Assembly (NCBI GenBank): GCA_031285565.1
Contig: JAITVY010000098.1
Coordinates: forward strand, 62,001-126,000
Reading direction: 5' to 3'
Length of the DNA stretch: 64,000 nucleotides
From: Tannerella sp.
Lineage (GTDB): Bacteria > Bacteroidota > Bacteroidia > Bacteroidales > Tannerellaceae
Positions 43,956-53,685 of the stretch are shown in pieces. A program made the position numbers and the translations under genes. The notes under the pieces were generated by a model, which worked only from the letters and a program-made list of their open reading frames with translations, had not been told where the DNA came from and did no database searches. Position 1 is the first letter of the stretch. The number at the start of each line of letters is the position of its first letter.

Positions 43956-45428
43956 ATGGACACTTTACCTAAACTAAGTATTTATAATACCCTCACCAGG
44001 AAAAAAGAACATTTCGAGCCGTTACACCCTCAGCATGTAGGAATGTATGTGTGTGGTCCGACAGTATACGGCGATCCGCATTTAGGGCATGCACGTCCGG
44101 CCATTACATTTGATTTGGTGTTCCGCTATTTAAAGCATCTTGGATATAAGGTACGATATGTCCGCAACATCACAGATGTAGGGCATTTGGAACACGATGC
44201 CGACGAGGGAGAAGATAAAATTGCAAAGAAAGCACGTCTGGATCAGCTTGAACCCATGGAAGTTGTGCAATATTACCTGATACGTTACCAGGATGCCATG
44301 CGCGCCCTGAATGTACTTCCGCCAAGCATCGAGCCCCATGCATCCGGACATATCATCGAACAGATTCTCTTAATCCAGCAAATCCTGGACAACGGATATG
44401 CATATATAAGCGAAGGATCTGTTTATTTTGATGTCGTTAAATACAGCCGGGATCATCAGTACGGCATATTATCGGGTTGTAATATTGAAGAAATGCTTAA
44501 TACGACCCGCGAATTAGACGGACAGAACGAAAAGCGGAATCCGGTTGATTTTGCTTTATGGAAAAAAGCACAGCCCGAACATATCATGCGATGGCCTTCG
44601 CCTTGGAGTGACGGATTTCCGGGCTGGCATTGCGAATGTACCGCAATGGGCAGAAAGTATTTGGGTGAACACTTCGACATTCATGGCGGAGGAAGGGATC
44701 TTATATTCCCTCATCATGAATGCGAAATTGCACAGGCCGTTGGATCGCAGGGAAGCGAAATGGTCAGGTACTGGATGCACAACAACATGGTTACTATTAA
44801 CGGCCAGAAAATGGGCAAATCATTAGGAAACTTCATCACCCTTGAACAATTTTTTACAGGCAACCACGAATTCCTGACACAGGCATATTCCCCAATGACT
44901 ATTCGCTTTTTCATGTTGCAGGCACATTACCGAAGCACAGTAGACTTCAGTAATGAGGCGCTACAGGCTTCGGAAAAAGGACTGGAACGTTTACTGGAAG
45001 CGTATGCACGGTTACAAAAACTTATACCGGCCGCGACTTCGACTGTCAATGTCAGCAATCTGCGTCAACAATGTGAAGAAGCGATGTGCGATGATATCAA
45101 TACTCCTATCGTGATTTCTCATCTCTTTGATGCATCTAAAGCTATCAATACGGTTTCGGATGGTAATGGCACAATTTCGGCTGAAGACCTCGAGGAATTA
45201 AAAGCCACATTCAAGCTATTTATAGAAGATATCCTCGGTTTGCAGCAGGAAGCAGTTGACAACAGCCATCAGGATGCCTATAAAAAAGCGATTGATTTAT
45301 TATTAAACATACGCCAGCAAGCCAAACAGAATAAAGATTGGACAACCTCCGATAAAATCAGGAACGAACTGGCCGCTTATGGCTTTACAGTAAAAGATAC
45401 AAAAGACGGTTTTGAATGGAACATTTGA
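43956..45428 (+). CDS. cysS: Cysteinyl-tRNA synthetase
   Basis: The 490-residue enzyme charges tRNA-Cys. It has [16 protein letters not shown] (zinc cysteine and HIGH-type motif), the zinc-ligand region [10 protein letters not shown] with [14 protein letters not shown], and the KMSKS variant KMGKS. The C-terminal helical domain is complete. The thioesterase gene follows 71 bp later on the same strand. Confidence 0.98.
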   Translation: MDTLPKLSIYNTLTRKKEHFEPLHPQHVGMYVCGPTVYGDPHLGHARPAITFDLVFRYLKHLGYKVRYVRNITDVGHLEHDADEGEDKIAKKARLDQLEPMEVVQYYLIRYQDAMRALNVLPPSIEPHASGHIIEQILLIQQILDNGYAYISEGSVYFDVVKYSRDHQYGILSGCNIEEMLNTTRELDGQNEKRNPVDFALWKKAQPEHIMRWPSPWSDGFPGWHCECTAMGRKYLGEHFDIHGGGRDLIFPHHECEIAQAVGSQGSEMVRYWMHNNMVTINGQKMGKSLGNFITLEQFFTGNHEFLTQAYSPMTIRFFMLQAHYRSTVDFSNEALQASEKGLERLLEAYARLQKLIPAATSTVNVSNLRQQCEEAMCDDINTPIVISHLFDASKAINTVSDGNGTISAEDLEELKATFKLFIEDILGLQQEAVDNSHQDAYKKAIDLLLNIRQQAKQNKDWTTSDKIRNELAAYGFTVKDTKDGFEWNI

Positions 45429-45443
45429 AGTAGCGAGTGCAGT

Positions 45444-45457
45444 AAGCAAGCTTGCTT
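45444..45457. repeat. 14-bp palindrome between cysS and the PaaI thioesterase
   Basis: AAGCAAGCTTGCTT is a perfect palindrome in the 71-bp gap. It could be a weak terminator or processing site, but it has no U-tract. Confidence 0.5.
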
Positions 45458-45499
45458 GGTTTCTGCCGAGTCACGCCAAATGACTAATGAAATGAATCT

Positions 45500-45907
45500 A
45501 TGACAATCAACGATTTTTTCAAAAATGACGCATTCGCAGCGAATGCAGGTGTCGAACTACTTGAAGCGGGCAAAGGCTTTGCCCGCGCACGAATGAAAAT
45601 AGAGCCAATGCATCTGAATGGCGGAGGTGTCTGCCAGGGAGGAGCCTTGTTTACATTGGCTGACTTTGCTTTCGCAGTAGCAACCAATAGTCATGCAAAA
45701 TTAACGTTCTCTATAAACTCTGAAATCCATATTTTCCGTTCGGAAAAGAGCGGTTATATATATGCCGAAGCGCACGAAGCATTCAATGGTGGACGACTAT
45801 CCAATTGCGAAGTAAAAATCACCAATGAGCAAGGCGATTTGGTTGCAAGCTTTAACGGAACCGGTTTCCGGAAAGAAGCAATGCTACCATTTGAACCATT
45901 GCAATAA
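45500..45907 (+). CDS. PaaI-family hotdog thioesterase
   Basis: The 135-residue enzyme hydrolyses acyl- or aryl-CoA thioesters. The hotdog signature HLNGGGVCQGGALFTLADFAFAVA is clear. There is no operon link beyond following cysS. It is distinct from the YbgC-like enzyme at 38266. Confidence 0.9.
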   Translation: MTINDFFKNDAFAANAGVELLEAGKGFARARMKIEPMHLNGGGVCQGGALFTLADFAFAVATNSHAKLTFSINSEIHIFRSEKSGYIYAEAHEAFNGGRLSNCEVKITNEQGDLVASFNGTGFRKEAMLPFEPLQ

Positions 45908-45951
45908 CAACATGGATTTTGTTCTCATAATATTATGTAACATTGGTAACA

Positions 45952-46200
45952 TTATCGCTTGAATTTCTGTTTTTTGTGGGCAGTTATTATTGTATAGCTG
46001 TTAGCGTTTACGGTTATTATTGCTTTATCAACAGAAACATACCAATTCTTTCCGCTCCTTATGATACTGTTTGCTTGCAGAATTTGCTGCTTGCACCAAC
46101 TTACAACATCATCAGTTTCTATCGAAAGATTTCTCTTTATCCGAACTACACCTAATTCTGTTGTATGTATTTTATCAATATTGGATAACAAGTCATTCAT
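45952..46200 (-). CDS. DUF3781-family protein
   Basis: The 82-residue protein matches DUF3781, with LSNIDKIHTTELGVVRIKRNL, DDVVSWCKQQI and ANSYTIITAHKKQK. Function is unknown. It starts 53 bp after the toxin gene of the AbiE pair on the same strand, with a purine-rich AGAGGAAG before the ATG, and may be a third gene of that operon. Confidence 0.8.
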   Translation of the reverse strand: MNDLLSNIDKIHTTELGVVRIKRNLSIETDDVVSWCKQQILQANSIIRSGKNWYVSVDKAIITVNANSYTIITAHKKQKFKR

Positions 46201-46252
46201 TTTCTTCCTCTTTTTGTTCGATAGCGTGAATACTTTTTGACCATGTATCTAA

Positions 46253-47101
46253 TTATTTACTCCATTCATTAAACATTGATTCCAAACAAGCTAATACCTG
46301 TTCGTATTGTAAACTCACATCTGACTCCACCAACTGGTTGATTAAGTGGCTTTCTTCAGCAAGTTCTATTTCTTTGATTAATACCTCACGGAGATATTCT
46401 AATGTTTTCTCATTTTCCTGTATCAGTAATTTAACATCTCTTGCCATAAGTTGTGCTCCGGCAATAACTTGGTCAAATTCATCCGTTTCATAAAGATCGT
46501 AATTTTCTTCAACGGCTCTTTCTGTATTAATATCCAAATAGTTTGTCAGGAGCAAAGCGATATCATATGCGTCTTTTGAACCCGACAGATGACGGTCTTT
46601 CCATGCAACCAACTTTAATATGAATAATCCAGGAAGAGATGCTATTTTTATAGAAAATTCCCCATCGATTTCTACACCTATTGTTGAGTATGCCATTTCA
46701 GGAAAGCCCCAAACCGACATCGCAATTGTTTCGTCAGGTGGCCAGTAAATATTGCCATCATCTTCAGCTACATCGCCAAACGGGAGAATGTCAATTATAT
46801 AAATTTCATTATAGATAAAGCGTTGCTTCTGTTCTTGGCTTTTTGTAAAGCCGTCTTTTTTAGGCAAAGTCTCTTCAATGGACTGAAATTGACTCCAATC
46901 CGATATAGCAATGGCTATATCAAGATCATCTGTTTTACGTTCCGGAGTTAAATCATGCAAGTTGCTCAATATAATATCACGAGCAGTTGCTCCAATTATA
47001 TAGAAATCCACATTTATACTATCAAAGTAACTACTTAGCTCCTTTAGTAAATCCTTCAATAGCGGATTGTTTAAGTTTTCACTTGAGATATTGTAGCTCA
47101 T
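46253..47101 (-). CDS. AbiEii-type nucleotidyltransferase toxin
   Basis: The 282-residue protein is the probable toxin of a type IV AbiE system. The nucleotidyltransferase core has VDFYIIGATARDIIL and the metal-binding TDDLDIAIAI. KLVAWKDRHLSGSKDAYDIALLL is the conserved C-terminal block (K-x4-R-x-KD-DI). It overlaps the antitoxin gene by 23 bp. AbiEii homologues modify the acceptor end of tRNA or other targets in abortive infection. Confidence 0.82.
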   Translation of the reverse strand: MSYNISSENLNNPLLKDLLKELSSYFDSINVDFYIIGATARDIILSNLHDLTPERKTDDLDIAIAISDWSQFQSIEETLPKKDGFTKSQEQKQRFIYNEIYIIDILPFGDVAEDDGNIYWPPDETIAMSVWGFPEMAYSTIGVEIDGEFSIKIASLPGLFILKLVAWKDRHLSGSKDAYDIALLLTNYLDINTERAVEENYDLYETDEFDQVIAGAQLMARDVKLLIQENEKTLEYLREVLIKEIELAEESHLINQLVESDVSLQYEQVLACLESMFNEWSK

Positions 47102-48077
47102 TGTTCAATATTATTTCTGCAATTTCTATATTTCGGCTATCTCCACTACCCATCAGATCTGCATAAGTCAAGAGAGGTGAAACGGTATTACCTTCTTTTG
47201 TGTTATAAAACAAACGGAGTATTTCTATTTTCCCATTATCGTCAGGGATAAGTTTTAAAAACTTACCCACAGATTGCCAAGTACCATCTGTATAAATGGT
47301 GAAATTTGCCGGAGTAAGATTTTTCGTCATGATACCGGCAGCACATTCGCCCCCCCATAATGTTTTCTCAGAAACAGAAAACAAATCCAGATTGCTCCAG
47401 TTCGAGTATTCAGACTTATTCATGAAATTCATCCTTTTCACGAATAATTTCGGACGGAGCACATCATTATAAGCAATAACCCAACGTTTCAGAAGGTCTA
47501 TTTTGTTTTTAAACACCTTTTTGTTTTTTGTTTTTAAAAGAAATTTTGAATCAACAAGTTCTTTAATAATCGTGCTTACAGAACCTAACGAAATTTGGGA
47601 TAACTCGGAAAGTTCTCGAAATGACTTATTGATATTTTCCGGATTAACAAGTAGGCAGTATATCAGCTTTATTCCTGCTTCTTGAAAAGCACGAGGTTGG
47701 TTTGTTTTAGGGAGCCGCTCTATTTTTCTCCCTTCAACAATCAGTAAAATATTATTATGCTGTATGTTACAGTTCCCTGAAGCATCTATGTAGTTAATGC
47801 CTTCCTTTACAAAAAACTTGGCGATAGCAGAAGGTATATATTTTGTTATAAGAAGCACCGGCAGATTTTGTTCTTTTGAAGCGTCCTTCAACTGTTGAAG
47901 CACAATATTCTTGTTTCCTTGCGTAATTTCAGGTTTAACATCAACGATAAATCGCTCTTCTTTTATCCGAGCAATGCTATTACTTTCTCTTTTACCGTCA
48001 GAGTAGGCTATATTAATTCCCACATTTTCAAACAGTTTATCCTTTATTTCTTCTAACAGGATATCTTTTGTTTTCAT
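47079..48077 (-). CDS. AbiEi-type antitoxin/transcription regulator
   Basis: The 332-residue protein is longer than the usual about 200-residue AbiEi. The N-terminal 120 residues look like a nuclease-like or sensor domain (IDASGNCNIQHNNILLIVEG). A winged helix follows near 150-200 (SFRELSELSQISLGSVSTIIKELVDS). The C-terminus is antitoxin-like (ECAAGIMTKNLTPANFTIYT). It should repress its own promoter, and two inverted repeats lie upstream. Confidence 0.78.
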   Translation of the reverse strand: MKTKDILLEEIKDKLFENVGINIAYSDGKRESNSIARIKEERFIVDVKPEITQGNKNIVLQQLKDASKEQNLPVLLITKYIPSAIAKFFVKEGINYIDASGNCNIQHNNILLIVEGRKIERLPKTNQPRAFQEAGIKLIYCLLVNPENINKSFRELSELSQISLGSVSTIIKELVDSKFLLKTKNKKVFKNKIDLLKRWVIAYNDVLRPKLFVKRMNFMNKSEYSNWSNLDLFSVSEKTLWGGECAAGIMTKNLTPANFTIYTDGTWQSVGKFLKLIPDDNGKIEILRLFYNTKEGNTVSPLLTYADLMGSGDSRNIEIAEIILNNELQYLK

Positions 48078-48082
48078 AGAAT

Positions 48083-48120
48083 TTGTTCAGTTTTGACCAA
48101 CTGTTCATTGTCAATGAACA
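48083..48120. promoter_or_regulatory. Two adjacent inverted repeats, candidate AbiEi operator
   Basis: The first is TTGTTCA-GTTT-TGACCAA (48083-48100), imperfect. The second is TGTTCATTG-T-CAATGAACA (48102-48120), a perfect 9-bp inverted repeat. Both lie between the antitoxin ATG and the -7 box. AbiEi of Streptococcus agalactiae is known to bind two inverted repeats at its own promoter. Confidence 0.6.
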
Positions 48121-48122
48121 CA

Positions 48123-48130
48123 CAAATATA
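48123..48130 (-). promoter_or_regulatory. -7 box for the first AbiE operon
   Basis: The minus strand reads TATATTTG, matching TAnnTTTG, with the start of transcription near 48117, inside the perfect inverted repeat. Confidence 0.6.
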
Positions 48131-48566
48131 ATGAACGCCTTTTGAATTAACAAGAAAAAAAATCAGTTTTTGAAGCTAATGATAGCCAGAACCAACATCT
48201 TTGTAACCTTTTCATTATAAAAGCCATCACCTTTTCATCTCTCATGATATACCTTATAATACAGGCATGTAACATATTGGTTTTCGATGTGTAAAAACGA
48301 AATCATAAACTCATTCTTAAGGCTTACAAACCCGGAAAATGGGCTTTTTCATAAACATTTCTATAAAAGAGATTGTTTAATATTTGTCAATATTTATTTC
48401 TGAAAAACGAATTTATAGTCTGGAGTCTTGTAAATGATTTTTGGGATCAAACTCTATTTTATTACTTCATAATAAAGATGCATTTTGATCAAATCACATA
48501 AAAACTTGAAATGATGCAGGTTAAAAGAAATAGATCGCATGATAATAAATTTCATTTCATTGATAA

Positions 48567-50195
48567 ATGAGAAAAAGAGGTTTTAATATTAAAAGTAACA
48601 ATTTCATGAGCTTAAAAGAAAAACTGAAAAACTGCGGTAAAGTAGCTGCTATTGGAGCAGTCTTAGCAGCAGGTGCCATCGTTCCGCAAAAAGGAGAGGC
48701 ACAACAAACAAAGAAACCGAATATTCTTGTGATTTTCGGTGATGACATAGGCTATCACAACATAAGTGCATACAGCCTTGGTCTCATGGGTTTTAGAACA
48801 CCGAATATCGACCGGATAGCCAAAGAAGGTATCCTCTTTACCGACTATTACGGACAGCAAAGCTGTACTGCCGGCCGGGCCGCATTCATTACCGGGCAAT
48901 GTCCTTTCCGTACCGGACTGACAAAAGTAGGTATGCCGGGTGCGCCTGTTGGTTTGCAGGCCGAAGATCCGACAATTGCGGAATTCCTGAAACCATTGGG
49001 ATATGCTACGGGACAATTTGGAAAAAACCACCTAGGTGATCAGGATAAATACCTGCCCACCAAACATGGTTTTGATGAATTTTTCGGAAACTTGTACCAC
49101 CTCAATGCAGAAGAAGAACCCGAACAAGCCGAATATCCGAAAGACCCGTCATTCCTTGCCAAACATAAGCCCCGCGGTGTATTGCGTTCTACAGCCGACG
49201 GTAAGGTGGAAGATACAGGTCCATTGACCAAAAAACGTATGGAAACAGTAGATGAAGAATTCCTGGCGGCAGCTAAAGATTTTATTAATCGTCAGGTCAA
49301 ATCGGGAACACCATTCTTCACCTGGTTCAATGCTACACGTATGCATGTGAACACGCATCTGAAACCAGCGTCACAAGGTAAAACAGGTCTCGGGTTACAA
49401 GCCGACGGAATGGTAGAACATGACGGAATGGTAGGTGAATTACTGAAGCTATTGGACGACCTGGGTATAGCTGATAACACCATTGTAATTTACACAACCG
49501 ATAATGGCGCAATGAAAAACCAATGGCCCGACGGAGGAGTTTCCCCGTTCCGCTCTGAAAAAGACACCAATTGGGAAGGAGCCGTTCGTGTACCTTGCGT
49601 AGCTCGTTGGCCGGGGCATATTAAACCGGGCACAATATCCAACGATATCTTTTCTGCCGAAGACTGGTTACCTACTCTTGTAGCAGCAGCAGGAGGCGAT
49701 CAGCACCTGGCTCAGAATGCACCGAAAGGTGTAAGCGCCGGAAGTAAATCATTCAAAGTACATCTGGATGGATACAACCAACTACCCTACCTGACAGGAA
49801 ACGTAGACAAATCGCTCCGTAACGAATTTTACTATTTCGATGATGACGGAAATTTAGTAGCTACACGGAAAGGTCAATATAAAGTAACTTTTGCTCTGCA
49901 GGAAGCTACCGGAATGGCTATCTGGAGAACCAAATTGTCGACTCTGAAAGCTCCGTTTTTGATCGACTTGCGTCAGGATCCGTATGAATATGCTTATGAT
50001 GGTTCTACCAATTATGAAAAATGGATGTTTGATAAAAACTTCCTGATCTTTGATGTAATTGACATGGTATCAGCATACTTAGAAACTTATGCAAGTTTCC
50101 CGCCGCGCCAGAGTCCTGCCAGCTTTACAATCGATAAGGTAACTGAAAATATGAAAGCTGCCGCCGATGCAAGAAATGCTGCGGCAAGAAGATAA
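48567..50195 (+). CDS. Sulfatase (type I, anaerobic FGly variant)
   Basis: The 542-residue enzyme hydrolyses sulfate esters in the periplasm. The metal-binding GDD is at 58-60, and the FGly motif is C100-T-A-G-R104, where Ala replaces the more common Pro. GKNHLGD and YTTDNG supply other active-site residues. An N-terminal hydrophobic stretch (about 24-40) is a signal or anchor. A second ATG at 48606 is possible. The maturase is not in this window. The substrate (host glycan or other) is unknown. Confidence 0.9.
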   Translation: MRKRGFNIKSNNFMSLKEKLKNCGKVAAIGAVLAAGAIVPQKGEAQQTKKPNILVIFGDDIGYHNISAYSLGLMGFRTPNIDRIAKEGILFTDYYGQQSCTAGRAAFITGQCPFRTGLTKVGMPGAPVGLQAEDPTIAEFLKPLGYATGQFGKNHLGDQDKYLPTKHGFDEFFGNLYHLNAEEEPEQAEYPKDPSFLAKHKPRGVLRSTADGKVEDTGPLTKKRMETVDEEFLAAAKDFINRQVKSGTPFFTWFNATRMHVNTHLKPASQGKTGLGLQADGMVEHDGMVGELLKLLDDLGIADNTIVIYTTDNGAMKNQWPDGGVSPFRSEKDTNWEGAVRVPCVARWPGHIKPGTISNDIFSAEDWLPTLVAAAGGDQHLAQNAPKGVSAGSKSFKVHLDGYNQLPYLTGNVDKSLRNEFYYFDDDGNLVATRKGQYKVTFALQEATGMAIWRTKLSTLKAPFLIDLRQDPYEYAYDGSTNYEKWMFDKNFLIFDVIDMVSAYLETYASFPPRQSPASFTIDKVTENMKAAADARNAAARR

Positions 50196-50221
50196 TTATA
50201 CAGCATGTAATTAAAATTTCA

Positions 50222-50259
50222 AGATATAAGATTCATAAGGTATTATGAATCTTATATCT
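50222..50259. terminator. Perfect 17-bp hairpin after the sulfatase gene
   Basis: AGATATAAGATTCATAA and its exact complement flank a 4-nt loop, 26 bp after the stop. It is followed by CTTGTAAACC and not by a T-run, so it may be a termination or processing structure. Confidence 0.6.
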
Positions 50260-50300
50260 CTTGTAAACCTCAATCAAACGCAAAGCAAGCTCAACCAATC

Positions 50301-51260
50301 ATGACAAATTTAGAACAAATAATCTCACTCAAAAAAAGCATACAGGAAAGCATTATCGGACAGGATGAAGTGGTTAGCAAAATCCTGATTGCTTTGCTTA
50401 CTGACAGTAATGTTTTGCTGGAAGGTTTTCCCGGCCTGGCAAAAACACGGGTCATCAAAAGCCTGGCAAGCAACCTCGATTGTAAGTTGAGCCGTATCCA
50501 GTTTACGCCCGACCTCCTACCATCGGATGTTACAGGTACTGAAATTTACCAGCCTCAATCGGAACAAAAGTTTGTTTTCCAGCCGGGACCTATTTTCAGC
50601 AACCTTGTACTTGCCGACGAAATCAACCGGGCGCCGGCCAAAGTACAATCCGCTCTGCTTGAAGCCATGGAAGAACGGCAGGTTTCCGTTGCCGGAAAAA
50701 CCTATAAGATGGAACCCCTCTTCATGGTATTGGCAACGCAAAATCCGATCGAACAGGAAGGTACGTATCCCCTGCCTGAAGCTCAATTGGATCGTTTCAT
50801 CATGAAAATTGAAATCACTTATCCTAGTTCTGAGGATGAAGCGAAAATAGTTGAACTGGTACGCAACGAATCCAAAGGCGAAAAGCAAAAAGTCACCCCT
50901 ATCGACCAGAAAATAGTCCTTGAAGCCCGCAAAGAGATCAATCAGGTTCAGGTAGCCCCCGCCGCCGAGAAGTATATGGTCGACCTGGTTGCAGCAACCC
51001 GTTATCCGGATAAAATAAACAAAGACCTGGCACGCTGGATAAACTACGGGGCCAGTCCGAGAGGAACCATCGCATTGGATAAATGTTCGCGGGTTGTGGC
51101 TTGGTTAGACGGGCGTAATAATGTTACCCCCGATGATACGCGTTATATTGTCCACGATGTATTACGCCACCGCCTCATCCTATCCTACGAAGCCAATGCA
51201 GAGAAGGTTAGTACCGGTACGGTGATTGATACGATATTGAAAAATGTTGCAGTTATTTAA
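50301..51260 (+). CDS. moxR: MoxR-family AAA+ ATPase
   Basis: The 319-residue ATPase drives VWA-protein complexes, as first gene of the BAT operon. Walker A is GFPGLAKT, Walker B LADEINRAPAKVQSALLEAMEE, sensor 1 ATQNPIEQEGTYPLPEAQLDRF. C-terminal ASPRGTIALDKCSR is typical. The DUF58 gene follows by 3 bp. Confidence 0.95.
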   Translation: MTNLEQIISLKKSIQESIIGQDEVVSKILIALLTDSNVLLEGFPGLAKTRVIKSLASNLDCKLSRIQFTPDLLPSDVTGTEIYQPQSEQKFVFQPGPIFSNLVLADEINRAPAKVQSALLEAMEERQVSVAGKTYKMEPLFMVLATQNPIEQEGTYPLPEAQLDRFIMKIEITYPSSEDEAKIVELVRNESKGEKQKVTPIDQKIVLEARKEINQVQVAPAAEKYMVDLVAATRYPDKINKDLARWINYGASPRGTIALDKCSRVVAWLDGRNNVTPDDTRYIVHDVLRHRLILSYEANAEKVSTGTVIDTILKNVAVI

Positions 51261-51263
51261 AAA

Positions 51264-52193
51264 ATGAATGGTTATCCTAACGAAGTTGTAACTTCCCTTA
51301 ACGACCTGATGCGGTTCGAATACCTGGTGCAGCAGGGCAATATCCTCCCCAAGCGCCCGATATATTCGATCCTGGCAGGACAGCACCCGGCCAAAATGAG
51401 AGGCCGCGGACTTGATTTCGAAGAAGTCAGGCTGTATGTCCCGGGCGACGATGTCCGGAATATCGATTGGAAAGTAACAGCTCGTACCAACGAAACCCAT
51501 TCCAAGGTTTTTAATGAAGAAAAAGAACGCCCTACCTTTGTATTGCTCGACCAAAGCGCCATGATGTTCTTTGGTTCACAACGGTATGTAAAATCTGTTA
51601 CGGCAGCCCATGTGGCCGCTATAGTAGCATTTCATACTATTAAAAGGGGCGACAGGTTCGGGGGAATCATCTTCAACGAAGATAGCTATGATTATGTGGA
51701 ACCCAAACGCAGCAAAGCGTTGGTCGAACATTTCTTCCAGATGACTGTAGAACGCAACAAAGTATTGCCGTTACGTAAAACGGTTAAATCCGATACCGGA
51801 TTGATCAACGAAATGCTTCACCGCATGCAATCACTCATCACACACGACTACGTAATCGCCATTATCTCAAATATACTCATGCTCAATCAGGACAGCCAGC
51901 ATTTACTCAGGAGCTTATCTTACCACAATGATGTGATTTTTGTACACATCGAAGACCCGATGGATAAACTGCTTCCCCACGGAAAGTTAGTCCTGACCGA
52001 TGGCGACAAGCAAATTGAATGGGACAGCAATAAAAACAACTGGGGCGACAAATACAGTGCCGGTTACAATCTGCAACTAGACAGCATGATAGAAAATTTC
52101 AGGTACTATGGAATCCCTGTATCCATTATAAACACGAAAGCCCCTGTAGAAGAGCAGGTAAAAGACAAAATAGGAGGCAGGCTAAGAAAATGA
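51264..52193 (+). CDS. DUF58-domain protein of the BAT operon
   Basis: The 309-residue protein has the DUF58 signature RGRGLDFEEVRLYVPGDDVRNIDWKVTAR and a VWA-like fold further on (TFVLLDQSAMMFFG). It lies between the MoxR and small membrane protein genes, and overlaps the latter by 4 bp. In other BAT operons this protein partners MoxR at the envelope. Confidence 0.93.
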   Translation: MNGYPNEVVTSLNDLMRFEYLVQQGNILPKRPIYSILAGQHPAKMRGRGLDFEEVRLYVPGDDVRNIDWKVTARTNETHSKVFNEEKERPTFVLLDQSAMMFFGSQRYVKSVTAAHVAAIVAFHTIKRGDRFGGIIFNEDSYDYVEPKRSKALVEHFFQMTVERNKVLPLRKTVKSDTGLINEMLHRMQSLITHDYVIAIISNILMLNQDSQHLLRSLSYHNDVIFVHIEDPMDKLLPHGKLVLTDGDKQIEWDSNKNNWGDKYSAGYNLQLDSMIENFRYYGIPVSIINTKAPVEEQVKDKIGGRLRK

Positions 52194-52666
52194 ATGATAC
52201 GATACCCATACTGGAGCAGTTTATTGAGCCTTCGCCGGTACGCTTTACTCCCGAAGCCCCCGGTTGGCATGTCCTGGAAATAGGATTGCTCCTCTTGCTG
52301 TTGCTTGCGATATTTTTCGTATACAGGAACTACCGGAAAAACAAGTATCGCCGGACTGCTATCAACTGGCTGGAAAATAAAGAAAAACAATTGATCAATA
52401 ATAACAACTACTCCGGTTTAGTATATACGGCCGACATGCTTGCCAAACAAATCGGCATTCAAAAATATGGGAAAGAAAATGTCGCTTCCCTGCAAGGCCG
52501 GGAATGGATTGACTATTTGAATAAAAATTGTCCTTCTGTTACTTTTTCAACGGCAGACGAACAACTGATCCGGTCGGTTTACAATCCGGATATAATGCCG
52601 GACAAACAACAAGCTGTTGATTTTACAGTTAAGATAAAGCAATGGATTAAAAAACACCGCGTATGA
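52190..52666 (+). CDS. DUF4381-like membrane protein of the BAT operon
   Basis: The 158-residue protein has one membrane helix (about 29-47, LLLLLLLAIFFVYRN) followed by a soluble helical domain. It overlaps the DUF58 and BatA-like genes by 4 bp each. It resembles DUF4381 proteins in BAT operons. Function is unknown. Confidence 0.75.
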   Translation: MNDTIPILEQFIEPSPVRFTPEAPGWHVLEIGLLLLLLLAIFFVYRNYRKNKYRRTAINWLENKEKQLINNNNYSGLVYTADMLAKQIGIQKYGKENVASLQGREWIDYLNKNCPSVTFSTADEQLIRSVYNPDIMPDKQQAVDFTVKIKQWIKKHRV

Positions 52667-53685
52667 CCCTGTTGAATATATTACCGGAAATACCAGGTGG
52701 CATGCACTTTGAAATCGTCCACAAATGGGTATTCTTATTACTGCCTTTACCCATACTGGTATACCTGCTCATCCCCGCTTTGCGAAAAAAAAGGGCGGCA
52801 CTACTAACGCCATTCTTTCCAAGAACGATACAAATATCTTCGCAACATCCTAAAAAGAGCGCCTGGATAAGCCATCGGAGCCTGTTGGGATGGATCGCCC
52901 TTTCCCTTTGCTGGATTTGCTTACTGGCTGCCGCATCTTCCCCTCAATTTACGGGGCAACCCCAGAAAAAGACCCGCACCGTGCGCAGTTTCCTTATAGC
53001 GGCAGATATCTCTTTCAGTATGGCACAAACAGACTGGTCGGTAGATGGAAAACGAATGAGCCGCTGGGGCGCGGTCAAATACCTCATGAAAGATTTTATC
53101 AAAGAAAGAAAAAGCGACCAGATCGGGCTGGAAATGTTTGCCACGCATGCTTACCTGCAGGCGCCGCTGACGACCGACCTGGAAACCATCAACTGGCTGC
53201 TCGACCAAACCGAAGTAGGCATGGCCGGACAAATGACCAGTATAGGCGAAGCAATTGCTTTCGGGATTAAAATATTCAGGCAGGATACAATCAAACAACG
53301 GGTTATGCTGCTGATGACTGACGGCGTTGACGGAGGAACGGAGATTTCGCCATTAGATGCTGCCATAGCGGCTAAGCACGACAGCGTTATGATTTATACA
53401 TTAGGAATAGGAAACGCCACCAGTGGTGGTTATGCAATTGACGAAAAGTTACTGACAGACATTGCGGAAACCACAGGCGGAAAATACTTCCGTGCCGACA
53501 GCCAGCAGGAAATGCAACAGGTATACGCTGAACTGAACAAACTGCAACCCGTAGAATACGAAGAAGAGGCATACAAACCCAGGGTGTTACTTTATATGTA
53601 CCCCTTAGGTATTGCAATTGCACTGGCAATGATCGTCTACATGGTAAGCGCTATATTTCATTTATTAAAACAATGGCATGCTTAA
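52663..53685 (+). CDS. batA: BatA-like VWA membrane protein
   Basis: The 340-residue protein has membrane helices near 22-40, 76-92 and 304-328, and a VWA domain between them. The MIDAS motif is D115-I-S-F-S119. MLLMTDGVDGG and AIAAKHDSVMIYTLGIG follow. It is a likely substrate-binding subunit of the MoxR complex. It overlaps the next gene by 8 bp. Confidence 0.93.
   Translation: MTLLNILPEIPGGMHFEIVHKWVFLLLPLPILVYLLIPALRKKRAALLTPFFPRTIQISSQHPKKSAWISHRSLLGWIALSLCWICLLAAASSPQFTGQPQKKTRTVRSFLIAADISFSMAQTDWSVDGKRMSRWGAVKYLMKDFIKERKSDQIGLEMFATHAYLQAPLTTDLETINWLLDQTEVGMAGQMTSIGEAIAFGIKIFRQDTIKQRVMLLMTDGVDGGTEISPLDAAIAAKHDSVMIYTLGIGNATSGGYAIDEKLLTDIAETTGGKYFRADSQQEMQQVYAELNKLQPVEYEEEAYKPRVLLYMYPLGIAIALAMIVYMVSAIFHLLKQWHA

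Larger units (their letters stand above)
48078..48566. other. 489-bp gap between the AbiE operon and the sulfatase
   Basis: The left 60 bp hold the AbiE promoter and repeats. The rest shows no frame, strong hairpin or clear promoter for the sulfatase gene. Confidence 0.6.
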
